Source: JACOMY01 sp046233115 (GTDB lineage: Bacteria > Pseudomonadota > Alphaproteobacteria > Kiloniellales > JACOMY01). Taken from it: a DNA stretch of 64,000 bases. Location: NCBI GenBank assembly GCA_046233115.1, contig JBJXHM010000003.1, positions 434,001 to 498,000 on the forward strand. Reading direction: 5' to 3'. Positions 26,194 through 36,408 of this stretch are shown here, one piece after another. Each line of letters starts with the position of its first letter. Position 1 is the first letter of the stretch. Below the pieces are notes generated by a model. That model was not told where the DNA came from and did not search any database. It saw only the letters and a program-made list of their open reading frames with translations. Made by a program: the position numbers and the translations under genes.

Positions 26194-26307
26194 GAGCAGA
26201 TCGCGATCAGGTGGAATTACCTGATCGCGTGAATCTGCTCTATCTTTCGAATTAGTAGAGCAGGATTCAGACAACAAATCGTTTCGATTTGACGTCATCC
26301 TGCTCTA
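26194..26307. repeat. Two-hairpin palindromic repeat (copy B, inverted)
   Basis: GAGCAGATCGCGATCAG...GAATCTGCTCTA (26194-26242) and TAGAGCAGGATTCAG...CATCCTGCTCTAG (26256-26307). It is the reverse complement of copy A at 16937-17053, hairpin order included. It lies between the GntR gene and the molybdopterin hydroxylase gene. Confidence 0.75.
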
Positions 26308-26356
26308 GAGGCCCCGGCCTCATCCGACGAGAACAGAGTCAATTTCGAGGGGAAGG

Positions 26357-28663
26357 ATGCCCGAGGGCAAGATCCTGGGCCAGCCGGTGCGGCGGCTCGA
26401 AGACGAGCGACTGCTACGCGGCGAGGCCCGCTTTGCCGACGACCTCCGCCTGGCCGGTGCGCTGCACGCGGTCTTCCTGCGCTCACCCCATCCCCATGCC
26501 GAGATCCTCGGCATAGAGGTCGATGCTGCCAGGACCGCGCCCGGAGTCGTGGCGGTCCTGACCGCGGCGGAGCTGGCGGCCGACGGTGTCGGTCCCCTGC
26601 CCTTCTTCAGCACCATTGCCGGAGCCGACGGCAACCCGGTCTCAGTCCCACCTTGCCACGGCCTGGCCGAGGGGTGCGTCCGCCATGTCGGCGAACCGCT
26701 GGCCTGCGTGATTGCCGAGGATGCGAACGAGGCGCGCGACGCGCTGGAGCTGATCGAGGTCGACTACGCCCCCCTGCCGCACCTGGTGGACACCGCAGAT
26801 GCGGTCGCGGAGACCGCACCCGAACTCTGGCCCGGCGCGCCCGGCAATGTCGCCGGCCTCTACGAGATCGGCAGCGCCCAGCAGTGGGAGGAAGCCTGCG
26901 CCCTGGCCGACCACCAGGTGACCCTGGGCCTGGTCAACAACCGGATCGTGGTCCACCCGATGGAGCCGCGTGCCGCGCTGGCGCTCTACGAGGCGGAGAG
27001 CGAGAGCTTTCGACTGCTCTGCGGCAGTCAGGCCGCGCATCTCAGTCGTGACCTGCTGGCCCAGGCGCTGGGCATCGCCAAGGGGAATCTGGTCCTGGAG
27101 GTGCAGGACGTGGGCGGCGGTTTCGGCGCCCGCATCACGCCCTACCGCGAGGACCTGGTGTTGCTGGCGGCCGCACGCCGGGCGGGACGGCCGGTGCGCT
27201 GGCGGGCAGAGCGCAGCGAGGCCTTCCTCTCCGACGGCCAGGGCCGCGACCAGGTGGCGGAGGTCGGCCTGGCGCTCAGCAAGGAGGGGCGCATTCTCGG
27301 CTACCGAGCCGATATCCTGGCCAACCTCGGCGCCACGCCCACCCCCTTCGGCATTCCCATCGTCTCCACCACCGGCCACCGCATCGTCACCGGCGTCTAC
27401 GACATCGAGCGGGTCCACCTGCGCCTGCGCTGCGTGCTGACCAACAGCGTGCCGACCGGCCCCTATCGCGGCGCCGGCCGGCCGGAGACCATCCACCGGC
27501 TGGAGCGCCTCATCGACATCGCCGCCCGGCGGCTGGGCCTCGACCCGGTGGCGGTGCGCCGGCTGAACTTGATCCCGCCGGAGCTGCTGCCCTATCGCAA
27601 TGCGGCCGGCTGGACCTACGACTCGGGCAACTTTCCGGCCCTGCTGGACAAGGCCCTGGATCTGGCCGACTGGGCGGGCTTCCCCGCGCGCCGGCAGGAG
27701 AGCGCGTCGCGCGGCCTGCTGCGCGGCCGCGGGCTCTGCTGCCACATCGATACCACCAGCGGCGTCAGCCTGGAGGAGGAGGTCCTGGTCCGCCTCGACG
27801 CCGACGGGCTGGTGACCGCCTTCAGCGGAACCCAGGCGATCGGCCAGGGGCTGGGCACGGCCTACGCGCAGATCCTGGCCGAACAGCTCGGTCTGTCGCT
27901 GGACCGCATCCGCCTGGTGCAGGGCGACACCGAGCGGGTCGCCAGCGGCGGCGGCACCTACGGCTCGCGCTCGCTCCTGACCGGTGGCAGCGCCCTCAAG
28001 GTGGCGGCCGACACCCTGGCACAGCAGCTACTCGACCTGGCGAGCCCGCTGCTGGAGGCCGAGGTGAGCGACCTGGTGCTGGAGGGCGATGCGGTCCGGG
28101 TCGCCGGCACCGACCGGCTGATCCCGCTGGGCGAGCTGGCCGGCCGCCAGCCAGAGCGTCACGTCCTGGCCCGCGGGCGGCAAGAGGCTCCCTACACCTT
28201 CCCCAACGGCTGCTGCATCGTCGAGGTCGAGGTGGAGCCGGAGACCGGCTGCATCCGGGTCGATCGGGTGACGACCCTGGACGATGTCGGCCTGGCGGTG
28301 AACCCGCTGCTGATCGAGGGCCAGATGCACGGCGGCATCGCGCAGGGCATCGGCCAGGCCCTGCTTGAGGACAGCATCTACGATCGCGAGAGCGGGCAAC
28401 TCGTGACCGGCAGCCTGCTGGACTATACCCTGCCGCGCGCCGACGAGCTGCCGAGCTTCGCCTGTCATCATGACGAGCGCTGGCCGACCGCGACCAACCC
28501 GCTGGGCGCCAAGGGCGCGGGCGAGAGCGGCGCCATCTGCACCCCGCCGGCCGTGGTCTCGGCCGTGGTCGACGCGCTCGCGGACTACGGCGTCGAGCAT
28601 CTGGAGATGCCGATTAGCTCCGAGCAGGTCTGGCGGATCGTCGGGGGACGGAAGTCCAGCTAA
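26357..28663 (+). CDS. Xanthine dehydrogenase-family molybdopterin-binding subunit (orphan)
   Basis: 768 residues, the large subunit of the CO dehydrogenase/xanthine dehydrogenase family. GGGFGAR near residue 255, TGPYRGAGRPE near 370, HGGIAQGIGQAL near 657 and GAKGAGE723SGA with the catalytic Glu. The enzyme would hydroxylate an aldehyde or N-heterocycle. The FAD and [2Fe-2S] subunits that normally accompany it are absent from the window, so it either uses partners encoded elsewhere or is an IorB/retooled single-subunit form. A hairpin follows the stop. Confidence 0.9.
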   Translation: MPEGKILGQPVRRLEDERLLRGEARFADDLRLAGALHAVFLRSPHPHAEILGIEVDAARTAPGVVAVLTAAELAADGVGPLPFFSTIAGADGNPVSVPPCHGLAEGCVRHVGEPLACVIAEDANEARDALELIEVDYAPLPHLVDTADAVAETAPELWPGAPGNVAGLYEIGSAQQWEEACALADHQVTLGLVNNRIVVHPMEPRAALALYEAESESFRLLCGSQAAHLSRDLLAQALGIAKGNLVLEVQDVGGGFGARITPYREDLVLLAAARRAGRPVRWRAERSEAFLSDGQGRDQVAEVGLALSKEGRILGYRADILANLGATPTPFGIPIVSTTGHRIVTGVYDIERVHLRLRCVLTNSVPTGPYRGAGRPETIHRLERLIDIAARRLGLDPVAVRRLNLIPPELLPYRNAAGWTYDSGNFPALLDKALDLADWAGFPARRQESASRGLLRGRGLCCHIDTTSGVSLEEEVLVRLDADGLVTAFSGTQAIGQGLGTAYAQILAEQLGLSLDRIRLVQGDTERVASGGGTYGSRSLLTGGSALKVAADTLAQQLLDLASPLLEAEVSDLVLEGDAVRVAGTDRLIPLGELAGRQPERHVLARGRQEAPYTFPNGCCIVEVEVEPETGCIRVDRVTTLDDVGLAVNPLLIEGQMHGGIAQGIGQALLEDSIYDRESGQLVTGSLLDYTLPRADELPSFACHHDERWPTATNPLGAKGAGESGAICTPPAVVSAVVDALADYGVEHLEMPISSEQVWRIVGGRKSS

Positions 28664-28689
28664 GGCCCCACGAGGGCTCTCCCTAGCGC

Positions 28690-28718
28690 AGACCGCGAAC
28701 ACCCGACGCTCGCGGTCT
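28690..28718 (+). terminator. Hairpin after the molybdopterin-subunit gene
   Basis: AGACCGCGA (28690-28698) pairs with TCGCGGTCT (28710-28718), 27 nt after the stop, followed by only a short T-poor tail. Likely terminator or processing hairpin. Confidence 0.5.
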
Positions 28719-28790
28719 TGCCAATTCTCCGATACCAGCCGGATGCTGCGGTTGCCCTCCCACTAATCCTCATGTAATATTTTCCTCAAG

Positions 28791-28817
28791 ACCAAGATAA
28801 ATACAAGATATCTTGGT
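28791..28817. promoter_or_regulatory. Perfect 9-bp inverted repeat upstream of the DsrE-like gene
   Basis: ACCAAGATA (28791-28799) and TATCTTGGT (28809-28817) flank a 9-nt spacer in an AT-rich stretch 41 nt before the ATG at 28858. Its place fits an operator; it could also be a hairpin in the 5' leader. Confidence 0.4.
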
Positions 28818-28857
28818 TGAAAGCGCCCGTTAACGCCTTGATTGAGGAGAACTCACA

Positions 28858-29370
28858 ATGATACGCACCTTTAATTGCCCTAGGACGTTAGCTGGCGCGA
28901 TCCTTTCACTCGGAATGCTGGCGTTGTTGACCCCAGCATATGCAGGAGACTATGAAGAAGCGCTAAAAGACGTCACGCAGGTCAAGGCCGTCTTCGATTA
29001 CACACAAAAATCCGCGAAGGTTTCCAACATATTGGTATGGCCTATTCAGAACGTCTATGAAGATGAGACCGTAAGGTCCCTGCCCAACCCCCCGATGGCG
29101 GCAGTGGTGTTCCACGGTCCTGCGGTGAAGCTCCTCTCGACCGACCCGGCCCATCATGAAGGCCAGGACCCGGCAGAGGTGAAGAAGTTCCAGGACGCGC
29201 TCACCCAGATGAAGGCATCCGGCGTTCAGCTCGAGGTCTGCTCCTACGCCCTGAAGGTGACGAAGGTCGATCCTGACACCGTCATCGCCGCTGTCACCAA
29301 GGTGCCCAACGGCTTCGTGTCGGTCGTAGGCTACCAGGCGCAGGGCTACGAAGTGGTCCGGATTCCCTAG
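28858..29370 (+). CDS. Secreted DsrE/DsrF-like protein
   Basis: 170 residues. A Sec signal peptide is clear (hydrophobic 11-24, cleavage after AYA at 29). The mature part has the DsrE-type fold (KAVFDYTQ, AAVVFHGPAVKLL, QLEVCSYAL) with a single conserved Cys128. DsrE-like proteins transfer sulfur or bind small ligands; exported forms have no assigned role. GAGGAG precedes the start. It is a single gene between the hydroxylase and an IS remnant, with less GC-rich first codons than its neighbours. Confidence 0.8.
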   Translation: MIRTFNCPRTLAGAILSLGMLALLTPAYAGDYEEALKDVTQVKAVFDYTQKSAKVSNILVWPIQNVYEDETVRSLPNPPMAAVVFHGPAVKLLSTDPAHHEGQDPAEVKKFQDALTQMKASGVQLEVCSYALKVTKVDPDTVIAAVTKVPNGFVSVVGYQAQGYEVVRIP

Positions 29371-29371
29371 G

Positions 29372-29672
29372 TCACCGGCTCATAAATCGCATCCAGATTC
29401 GGGAGCCTGCGAGTTTGACAAGAGCGAGATAGTTTTCGGCATGCCTCTCGCATCTGGTTGCGATAGCCCCGAGACTCTTCAACTTTCTGAAGAAGCACTC
29501 GACAAGATTTCTCTGCCGGTAGAGGTGAACGTCAAAGCAGGGAAAATGAACCCGACCGGGCATAGGCTTCATGTTGGCAAGAGCACCCCGCTACGACCAT
29601 CATGAGCCTGCCCGGGCGTGAGCTTCAGGTTGCAGCAGATCGTGTAGGGGCCGTAGCGGTCGGGAATATCCG
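29372..29672 (-). pseudogene. IS5-type transposase remnant (C-terminal part)
   Basis: Read leftward, bases 29372-29570 encode RQRNLVECFFRKLKSLGAIATRCERHAENYLALV-type sequence in pieces, the C-terminal RNLVE/RLK-IATR signature of IS5-family transposases. Upstream in another frame are DRYGPYT and LTPGQAHDG, pieces of the same protein. Frame breaks and missing middle parts show decay. No terminal inverted repeats were recognised. Confidence 0.65.
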
Positions 29673-29698
29673 ATCACGGCGATCCACTGCGCAGCCGC

Positions 29699-31500
29699 TC
29701 AGCCGTAGAGCGCCTCGATCTCTCCGGCGTACTTCTCTGCAATGTTGCTGCGGCGAACCTTCATGGTCGCCGTGACCTCGTCGTCGTCGTGGTCAAGCTC
29801 CTTGGTCAGGAGATGGAACTTGCGGACGTTGGCGACCGGCGCCAGGCCGTTGTTTGCCTTGCCGACCTCCGCCTCGATCAGGGCCTTGACCTTGGGGTTT
29901 TCTGCCAGGTTGCGGAAGTTGGTGTAGGCGAGCCGCTGTTCCTCCGCCCACTTGCCGACGGTTTCCAGGTCGATCTGGATCAGTGCCGAGACGAAGCGCC
30001 GGCGCTCGCCGATGACGATGCACTCCTTGATGTAGGGGCTGGCCTTCATCGCGTTCTCGATCTCGGTCGGGCTCAGGTTCTTGCCCCCGGCGGTGATCAT
30101 GATGTCCTTCAGCCTGTCGACTATGCGGTACTGGCCGCCTTCGTCCTCCTCGACCACGTCACCGGTGTGCAGCCAGCCCACGCGGATCGCCTCGGCGGTC
30201 TTCTCCGGATCTTTATAGTAGCCCTCGAAGACCATGGGACCGCGCACCAGAAGCTCACCGGCCGCGCCGATCCGGCATTCGGCTCCGACCACCGGGATGC
30301 CGACGGCGCCGACCACGACGTCGACTACCCGCTGGCCGGTGACCATGCCCGTGGTTTCGGTCTGACCATAGACCTCGACCAGCGGCAGGCCGATGGTTCG
30401 GAAGTAGCTGACGATTCCCGGCGGCACCGGCGCGGCGCCGGTCATCACCACCTCTGCCCGGCGCAGGCCGATGAAGTTCTGCAGCGCGCGGAAGACCAGC
30501 AGGTACCAGAAGGTGAAGGTGAGCCGTTGGCCCAGGGTCCGGCGGCCGGGGGAAAGCTCGGCCAAAGGGGCGCAGACGGCGAGCGCCCGCTCGTAGAGCC
30601 TGCGCCGCAGCGGGCCAGCCTCCATCATCTTCACGTGGATGGCGCTGTGCAGCTTTTCCCAGATCCTGGGCACGCCCAGGAAGGCAGTGGGAGCGACCTC
30701 GCGCAGATTCTCCTGCACGGTGCGAAGGCTCTCGCCGAAGTTCACAGTGCCGCCGGCGTAAAGGGGGCCAATGGTGGTGAAGAGCTGTTCGGCGATATGG
30801 CAGAGCGGCAGGTAGGAGAGGTGGGTGCTGTGCGGGCCCTCGCCCAGGCGTTCGATGATGGCGGCGGCCTCGGCACGCATGTTGCGCCAGGAGAGCATCG
30901 CCCCCTTCGGCATACCGGTGGAGCCCGAGGTGTAGACCATCAGCGCGATCTCGCCCATCGTCTGTGCCTCGACCCGACGCTCGATCTCCGCCGGGTCGCG
31001 GGTGCGGCCCCTCTCCTCGACCTCGGCAAAAGAGAGGATCATCGGGTCGCGGTAGTGGCGCAGACCCTTCATGTCGATGACCACGATGTGCTTCAGCTTG
31101 GGCAGGCGCTCACGGGTCTCCAGCACCTTGTCCGTTTGCTCCTGGTCCTCGCAGACCACCACCTCGGCATCGGAGTGCGCGATGACGTAGGCCACCTCCG
31201 CTGCCGGGCTGGTCGGATAGACGCCAACAGTGACCGCGCCGACCGCGCCGGCACCGAACTGCGCCAGCACCCACTCGGCCCGGTTCTCTGAGAGGATCGC
31301 CAGGTGCCCGCCCGGCGGCAGTCCCAGCGCCTCCAGTCCCAGGCCGAAGGCGCGGGCACGCTCCCAGTAGTCGGACCAGGAGATCGGGTTCCAGATGCCG
31401 AAGTCCTTCTGGCGCAAGGCGGTGCGCGTCGGCGTCTCCAGGGCGCGCCGGCGTAGCATCTGGACCATGGTCTGCTCGGGCAGCTCCTGCATCATCGGCC

Positions 31501-31504
<4 letters not shown>
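29699..31504 (-). CDS. Long-chain acyl-CoA synthetase-type AMP-binding enzyme
   Basis: 601 residues of the adenylating superfamily. A3 loop MVYTSGSTGMPKG near 193, A5 YGQTETTG near 380, A8 GWLHTGDVVEED near 455, and a late Lys in TATMKVRRSN near 585. Its length and the C-terminal layout match long-chain FadD15-like synthetases. It overlaps the livF-type gene by 4 nt and is the last gene of the LIV-type operon, so it probably activates the acid brought in by that transporter. Confidence 0.9.
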
Positions 31505-32373
<869 letters not shown>

Positions 32374-32374
32374 G

Positions 32375-33580
32375 CTAGTTGCCGGACTGGTCCAGACGGA
32401 TCCAGTCGGAGGCCGGCACCATCTTCTGCTGGGCGACGTCGGCCCGGTAGATGCGGCCCACCGGGATGGAATTGCCGGGGATCGAGATCGGAACGCCGAT
32501 GATGCCGCCGGTGTCGAAGTCCGTCAGGCCGTTTAGGGCGGCCTTCAAGTTCTTGCCGTTCAGCTCTTGGCCGGCGACCAGGGTCCGCTTCACCGCTTCG
32601 GTCATCAGCATGGCGGTGAGGAAGCCCTGCATGTAGGCCGTCGACTGGTACTCCGGACGCATCTCGCGGATCTTCGCCAGCATCGGCGCGTCGGCCGCAT
32701 CGTCGTAGTAGTAGCGGTAGGGCATGATCCCCATGAAGCCGTCGCCCGCTTCGCCCATCCGCATGACGGTCGAGCTGTCCATGCTCCAGAAAGTCCCCAT
32801 GAACTTGGAGGTGAGGCCCATCTGCTTGGCCTGCTGGATGAATTCGGGGATCGGAGCCAGGACGTAGCCGTGGAAGATGGTGTAGTCCGGCCGCGCCCGG
32901 CGCAGCTTCAACACCTCTGTCGAGACGTCGACCGAGCCAGGCGCTGTGACGATGCGCTCGACCACATCCAGTCCCAAGGCACCGGCCCTGGCCACGCTGG
33001 CCTCGATGGGATCGCGCCCGAACTCGGTATCGGAGTTGACGAAGGCGACCTTGGCACCCGGCTTCTCCTTGGCAATGTATTCCAGCAGGATACCCACCAT
33101 CTCGGTGTAGTCGGGGCCGGCCATGAACTGCAGCGGGAAGGTCTCCGGATCGTTGATCTCGGAGGCGAAGGAGGCGCCGGCCATGATCGCCTTGCCGTAG
33201 CCGTCTAGCTGCGCGTTGATGGTCTTCGAGAAGGCGGTCGAGTCGCCGTAGTAGAGGTTCGGGCTGTATTCCGCGGTGATCTTGTTGAAGGCGGCGACCG
33301 AGGCGTCGACCTTGTAGGCCGTGTCCTCGGGCACGTACTTCAGCATGTGGCCCTCTATCCCGCCGGCGTCGTTGGTGATCTTCACCCAGTCCTGGATGCC
33401 CTTATGGATACCCTCGCCGGCAAAGGCGAAGACGCCGGTCAAGGGAACCGAAGCGCCCAGCACGATCTCGTCGGCCGCCTGCGCCGGCCCGGCCGCACCG
33501 CCCAGCAGGGCCAGGGCGCCGGCCGTCGCAGCCAATCCCAGGGCTCCTCCCAGGGTTCTTCTCCGTGTCATCTTTGTCAT
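32375..33580 (-). CDS. Branched-chain-type ABC transporter substrate-binding protein (LivK-like)
   Basis: 401 residues with an export signal (RRRTLGGALGLAATAGAL, cleavage near AQA at 36) and a type-1 periplasmic binding fold starting EIVLGASVPLTG. Family members bind amino acids, but those linked to CoA ligases often bind aromatic or fatty carboxylates. In this operon the partner synthetase suggests a carboxylic acid ligand (inference). Confidence 0.9.
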   Translation of the reverse strand: MTKMTRRRTLGGALGLAATAGALALLGGAAGPAQAADEIVLGASVPLTGVFAFAGEGIHKGIQDWVKITNDAGGIEGHMLKYVPEDTAYKVDASVAAFNKITAEYSPNLYYGDSTAFSKTINAQLDGYGKAIMAGASFASEINDPETFPLQFMAGPDYTEMVGILLEYIAKEKPGAKVAFVNSDTEFGRDPIEASVARAGALGLDVVERIVTAPGSVDVSTEVLKLRRARPDYTIFHGYVLAPIPEFIQQAKQMGLTSKFMGTFWSMDSSTVMRMGEAGDGFMGIMPYRYYYDDAADAPMLAKIREMRPEYQSTAYMQGFLTAMLMTEAVKRTLVAGQELNGKNLKAALNGLTDFDTGGIIGVPISIPGNSIPVGRIYRADVAQQKMVPASDWIRLDQSGN

Positions 33581-33642
33581 TCTATCCTCCCGTTCTCATC
33601 GGTTAGCCCGCACCCTTTTTGGGGCGGGCGCGTTGCGGCCGC

Positions 33643-34686
33643 TCAGGTCCTGAACGGCCAAAGGTGGAAAAAGCGCCTGATGCGGCGCCAGATCTCGGCC
33701 AGCCCCTGCGGCTCGAGGATCAGGAATCCGACGATCAGCGCGCCGAAGACGATAGTGCGCACCGGCGACAGCAAGGCGACGGCATCCGGCACGAAGGGCG
33801 CCAGCCAGCCCACGGCGATCTTCAGGGCCTCGGGCACCAGGGTCATGAAGATGGCCCCCAGGATGCCGCCCAGGATCGAGCCCATGCCGCCGACGATGAT
33901 CGCCGCCAGGAAGAAGATCGACATCAGCAGCGGGAAGCTCTCCGGCGTCACCACCCGGAAGAAGTAGGCCCAAAGGCCGCCGGCGACGCCGGCGTAGAAG
34001 CTGGAGAGCCCAAAGCTGATCAGCTTGTAGCGCAACAGGGGAATGCCCAGCACCTCGGCCGAGATGTCCCGATCGCGAATCGCGATGAAGGCGCGGCCGA
34101 TGCGCGTGCGGAAGAGGTTGGTCGCCCCCAGCACCATCAAGGCGCTGACCGGCACGATCAGCCAGTAGAGTTCCTCCGGCTGGTCCAGCGACACGCCGAA
34201 CAGGCTGGCCGGCGGCAGCGAGAGCCCGGTGACTCCGCCGGTGACCGCGGTCCAGTTCTGGAACACGAAGTGCAGGATCACCGAGGCAGCGATGGTGGCG
34301 ATCGCCAGGTAGAGGCCCTTCACCCTGAGGCTCGGCACGCCCACGATCATCCCCACCAGCCCGGCGACGACGCCGCCCACGGGCAGGTTCAGGAAGAACG
34401 GGGTGCCCAGGTTGATCTCCATCCAGGCGACGGTATAGGCGCCGACCCCCATGAAGGCGGCTTGGCCGATGCTGACCAGGCCGGTGAACCCGGTCAGGAT
34501 GTTGAGACCGGTGGCGGAGGCGACGTTGATGGCCACGAGACAGGCGAGATAGACCCAGTAGGGTCCGGCAACGAAGGGAAAGATCAGCAGGATCGCGGCC
34601 AGCAATGCCAGCCCCAGCCGCTGGTCGTTGTTCTGCAGCAGCGCCTCGTCGGCGGCGTAGCTTTCCTTGGCCTCGCCGATCCGCAT
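33643..34686 (-). CDS. Branched-chain-type ABC transporter permease (LivM-like)
   Basis: 347 residues, about nine to ten hydrophobic helices. The typical LivM segments are present (GLVSIGQAAFMGVGAYTVA, the RDRDISAEVLGIPLLRYKL coupling loop, FLAAIIVGGMGSILG). It pairs with the LivH-like protein, whose gene ends 4 nt upstream. Confidence 0.92.
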   Translation of the reverse strand: MRIGEAKESYAADEALLQNNDQRLGLALLAAILLIFPFVAGPYWVYLACLVAINVASATGLNILTGFTGLVSIGQAAFMGVGAYTVAWMEINLGTPFFLNLPVGGVVAGLVGMIVGVPSLRVKGLYLAIATIAASVILHFVFQNWTAVTGGVTGLSLPPASLFGVSLDQPEELYWLIVPVSALMVLGATNLFRTRIGRAFIAIRDRDISAEVLGIPLLRYKLISFGLSSFYAGVAGGLWAYFFRVVTPESFPLLMSIFFLAAIIVGGMGSILGGILGAIFMTLVPEALKIAVGWLAPFVPDAVALLSPVRTIVFGALIVGFLILEPQGLAEIWRRIRRFFHLWPFRT

Positions 34687-34690
34687 AGCC

Positions 34691-35569
34691 CTAGAGCCTC
34701 TCGATCTCGTGGGTGCCGAACAGGCCGTAGGGGCGGATCATCAGCACGACGACCAGCAGCGAGAAGGTGATCAGCGGTCTGTACTCGCCGCCCAGGTAGG
34801 CGGCCGCCCAGGCCTCGAAGAGGCCGACCAGGAGTCCGGCGAGGAGGGCGCCGATCACGCTGTCGAGGCCGCCGACGATCACCACCACCAACACCGACAG
34901 CCCGAAGGCGCCCATGACCGGCGAGATGCCGCCGATGGCGCCCACCAGCAGGCCGGCACCCGCGGCGATGACGCAGCCGATGATCCAGGCCAGGGAAAAG
35001 ACGCGCGGCACGTTGATGCCGACGGAGTAAGCCGCTGCCTGGTCGCCCGCGGTGGCACGCAGGGCGACGCCACCGCGCCAGTAGCGGAAGAGGACCAGGA
35101 AGCCGCCGACCACCACGGCGGCGACGGCGAAGGCGGTGGCAATCTTGGCCGAGACGTAGGCCTCGCCCAGGAAGAGTGGTGTGCTCGGCAGGAACTCCGG
35201 TAGCCGCAAGGGGTTTGCGCCCCAGACCAGCTCCACCAGCCCGACCAGGATGCTGCCCAGGCCGATCGTCAGCATGAAGACGCTGATCGGACTCTCGCCC
35301 AGCATGGGCCGGATCAGGATACGCTCGATCAGCCCGCCGCTGGCGCCGGCCGCGACCAGCGCCAGCAGGATCGCCAGCCAGCTCGGCAGGGCCATCCCGG
35401 CGGCGAAGCCGAAGAAGAGGTAGGCGCCCAGCATCAAAAGCTCGCCGATCGCCAGGTTCACCACCTTGGTCGCCTTGTAGATCAGGACGAAGGCGATGCC
35501 GGCCAGGGCATAGAGACCGCCCGAGCCCAGGCCGGCCAGCGAAACCTCGGTGAAGAAGAGCCAGTCCAT
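34691..35569 (-). CDS. Branched-chain-type ABC transporter permease (LivH-like)
   Basis: 292 residues with about eight membrane helices, LYALAGIAFVLIYKATKVVN near the N-terminus and GGLDSVIGALLAGLLVGLFE late, both typical for LivH. The start overlaps the LivG-like stop by 1 nt, so it is translated in step with it. Confidence 0.92.
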   Translation of the reverse strand: MDWLFFTEVSLAGLGSGGLYALAGIAFVLIYKATKVVNLAIGELLMLGAYLFFGFAAGMALPSWLAILLALVAAGASGGLIERILIRPMLGESPISVFMLTIGLGSILVGLVELVWGANPLRLPEFLPSTPLFLGEAYVSAKIATAFAVAAVVVGGFLVLFRYWRGGVALRATAGDQAAAYSVGINVPRVFSLAWIIGCVIAAGAGLLVGAIGGISPVMGAFGLSVLVVVIVGGLDSVIGALLAGLLVGLFEAWAAAYLGGEYRPLITFSLLVVVLMIRPYGLFGTHEIERL

Positions 35570-36408
35570 CAGGCGGCCCCCCGCGCCTCTTGCACGCGGC
35601 GGCGCAGCTCCTCGACGTCGCCGGAGCCGAGATAGGCCTCGATCACCTGCGGGTCGCTGGCGACCTCGCGCGGCTTGCCGCTGGCGATGACCTCTCCGAA
35701 GTTCAGCACCACGACATGGTCAGAGATATCCATGACCATGCCCATGTCGTGCTCGACCATCAGCACGGTCACGCCCCATTCCTCCTTCACGTCGAGGATG
35801 AAGCGGGCCATGTCCTCGGTCTCCTCGCGGTTCATGCCGGCCACCGGCTCGTCCAGCATCAGGATGCGCGGCTGCATGGCCAGCGCGCGCGCCAGTTCCA
35901 CCCGCTTCTGCAGGCCGTAGGCCAGGGTAGCCACCGGCGCCTTGCGGATGTGGTCGATCTCCAGGAAGTCGATGATCTTTTCTTCGACCTCGCGTCGCAG
36001 CGCCGTCTCTTCCCGCTTGGCCCGGCCGCCATACCAGAGGGCGTCGAGCACCGAGGTCTGCATGTGGGCATGGCGGCCCAGCTTGATGTTGTCCAGCACC
36101 GTCATGCCGCGAAAGAGCGCGATGTTCTGGAAGGTCCGGGCCAGGCCCAGCCGCGCGCGTTCCGGTGCCGGCACGCCCTTGAGGTCGCTGTCGAAGAAGC
36201 GGATCGCGCCGGCCTGGGGCTTGTAGAAGCCGGAGATGGTGTTGAACAGCGAGGTCTTGCCGGCGCCATTCGGGCCGATGATCGAGGTCACCTGCCCCTC
36301 TTGCGCGGCGAAGGTGATGTTGCGCAGGGCCTGCAGGCCGCCAAAGGATAGGGAGAGATCCGCAACCGACAGCGCGGTCCGAAGGTCCGCAGGCGCTCCG
36401 GAGGTCAT
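35569..36408 (-). CDS. Branched-chain-type ABC transporter ATP-binding protein (LivG-like)
   Basis: 279 residues. Walker A GPNGAGKTSLFN near 43, LARTFQNIALF (Q-loop) near 90, Walker B ILMLDEPVAGM near 170. Standard signature LSGGQ is altered to LAYGLQKRVELAR as in many LivG relatives. Its start overlaps the TetR gene stop by 4 nt, so regulator and transporter share a transcript. Confidence 0.92.
   Translation of the reverse strand: MTSGAPADLRTALSVADLSLSFGGLQALRNITFAAQEGQVTSIIGPNGAGKTSLFNTISGFYKPQAGAIRFFDSDLKGVPAPERARLGLARTFQNIALFRGMTVLDNIKLGRHAHMQTSVLDALWYGGRAKREETALRREVEEKIIDFLEIDHIRKAPVATLAYGLQKRVELARALAMQPRILMLDEPVAGMNREETEDMARFILDVKEEWGVTVLMVEHDMGMVMDISDHVVVLNFGEVIASGKPREVASDPQVIEAYLGSGDVEELRRRVQEARGAA

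Noticed and set aside
16937..26307. Repeats as a CRISPR array
   Set aside because: The copies are long palindromes 9 kb apart with no regular spacers and no cas genes.
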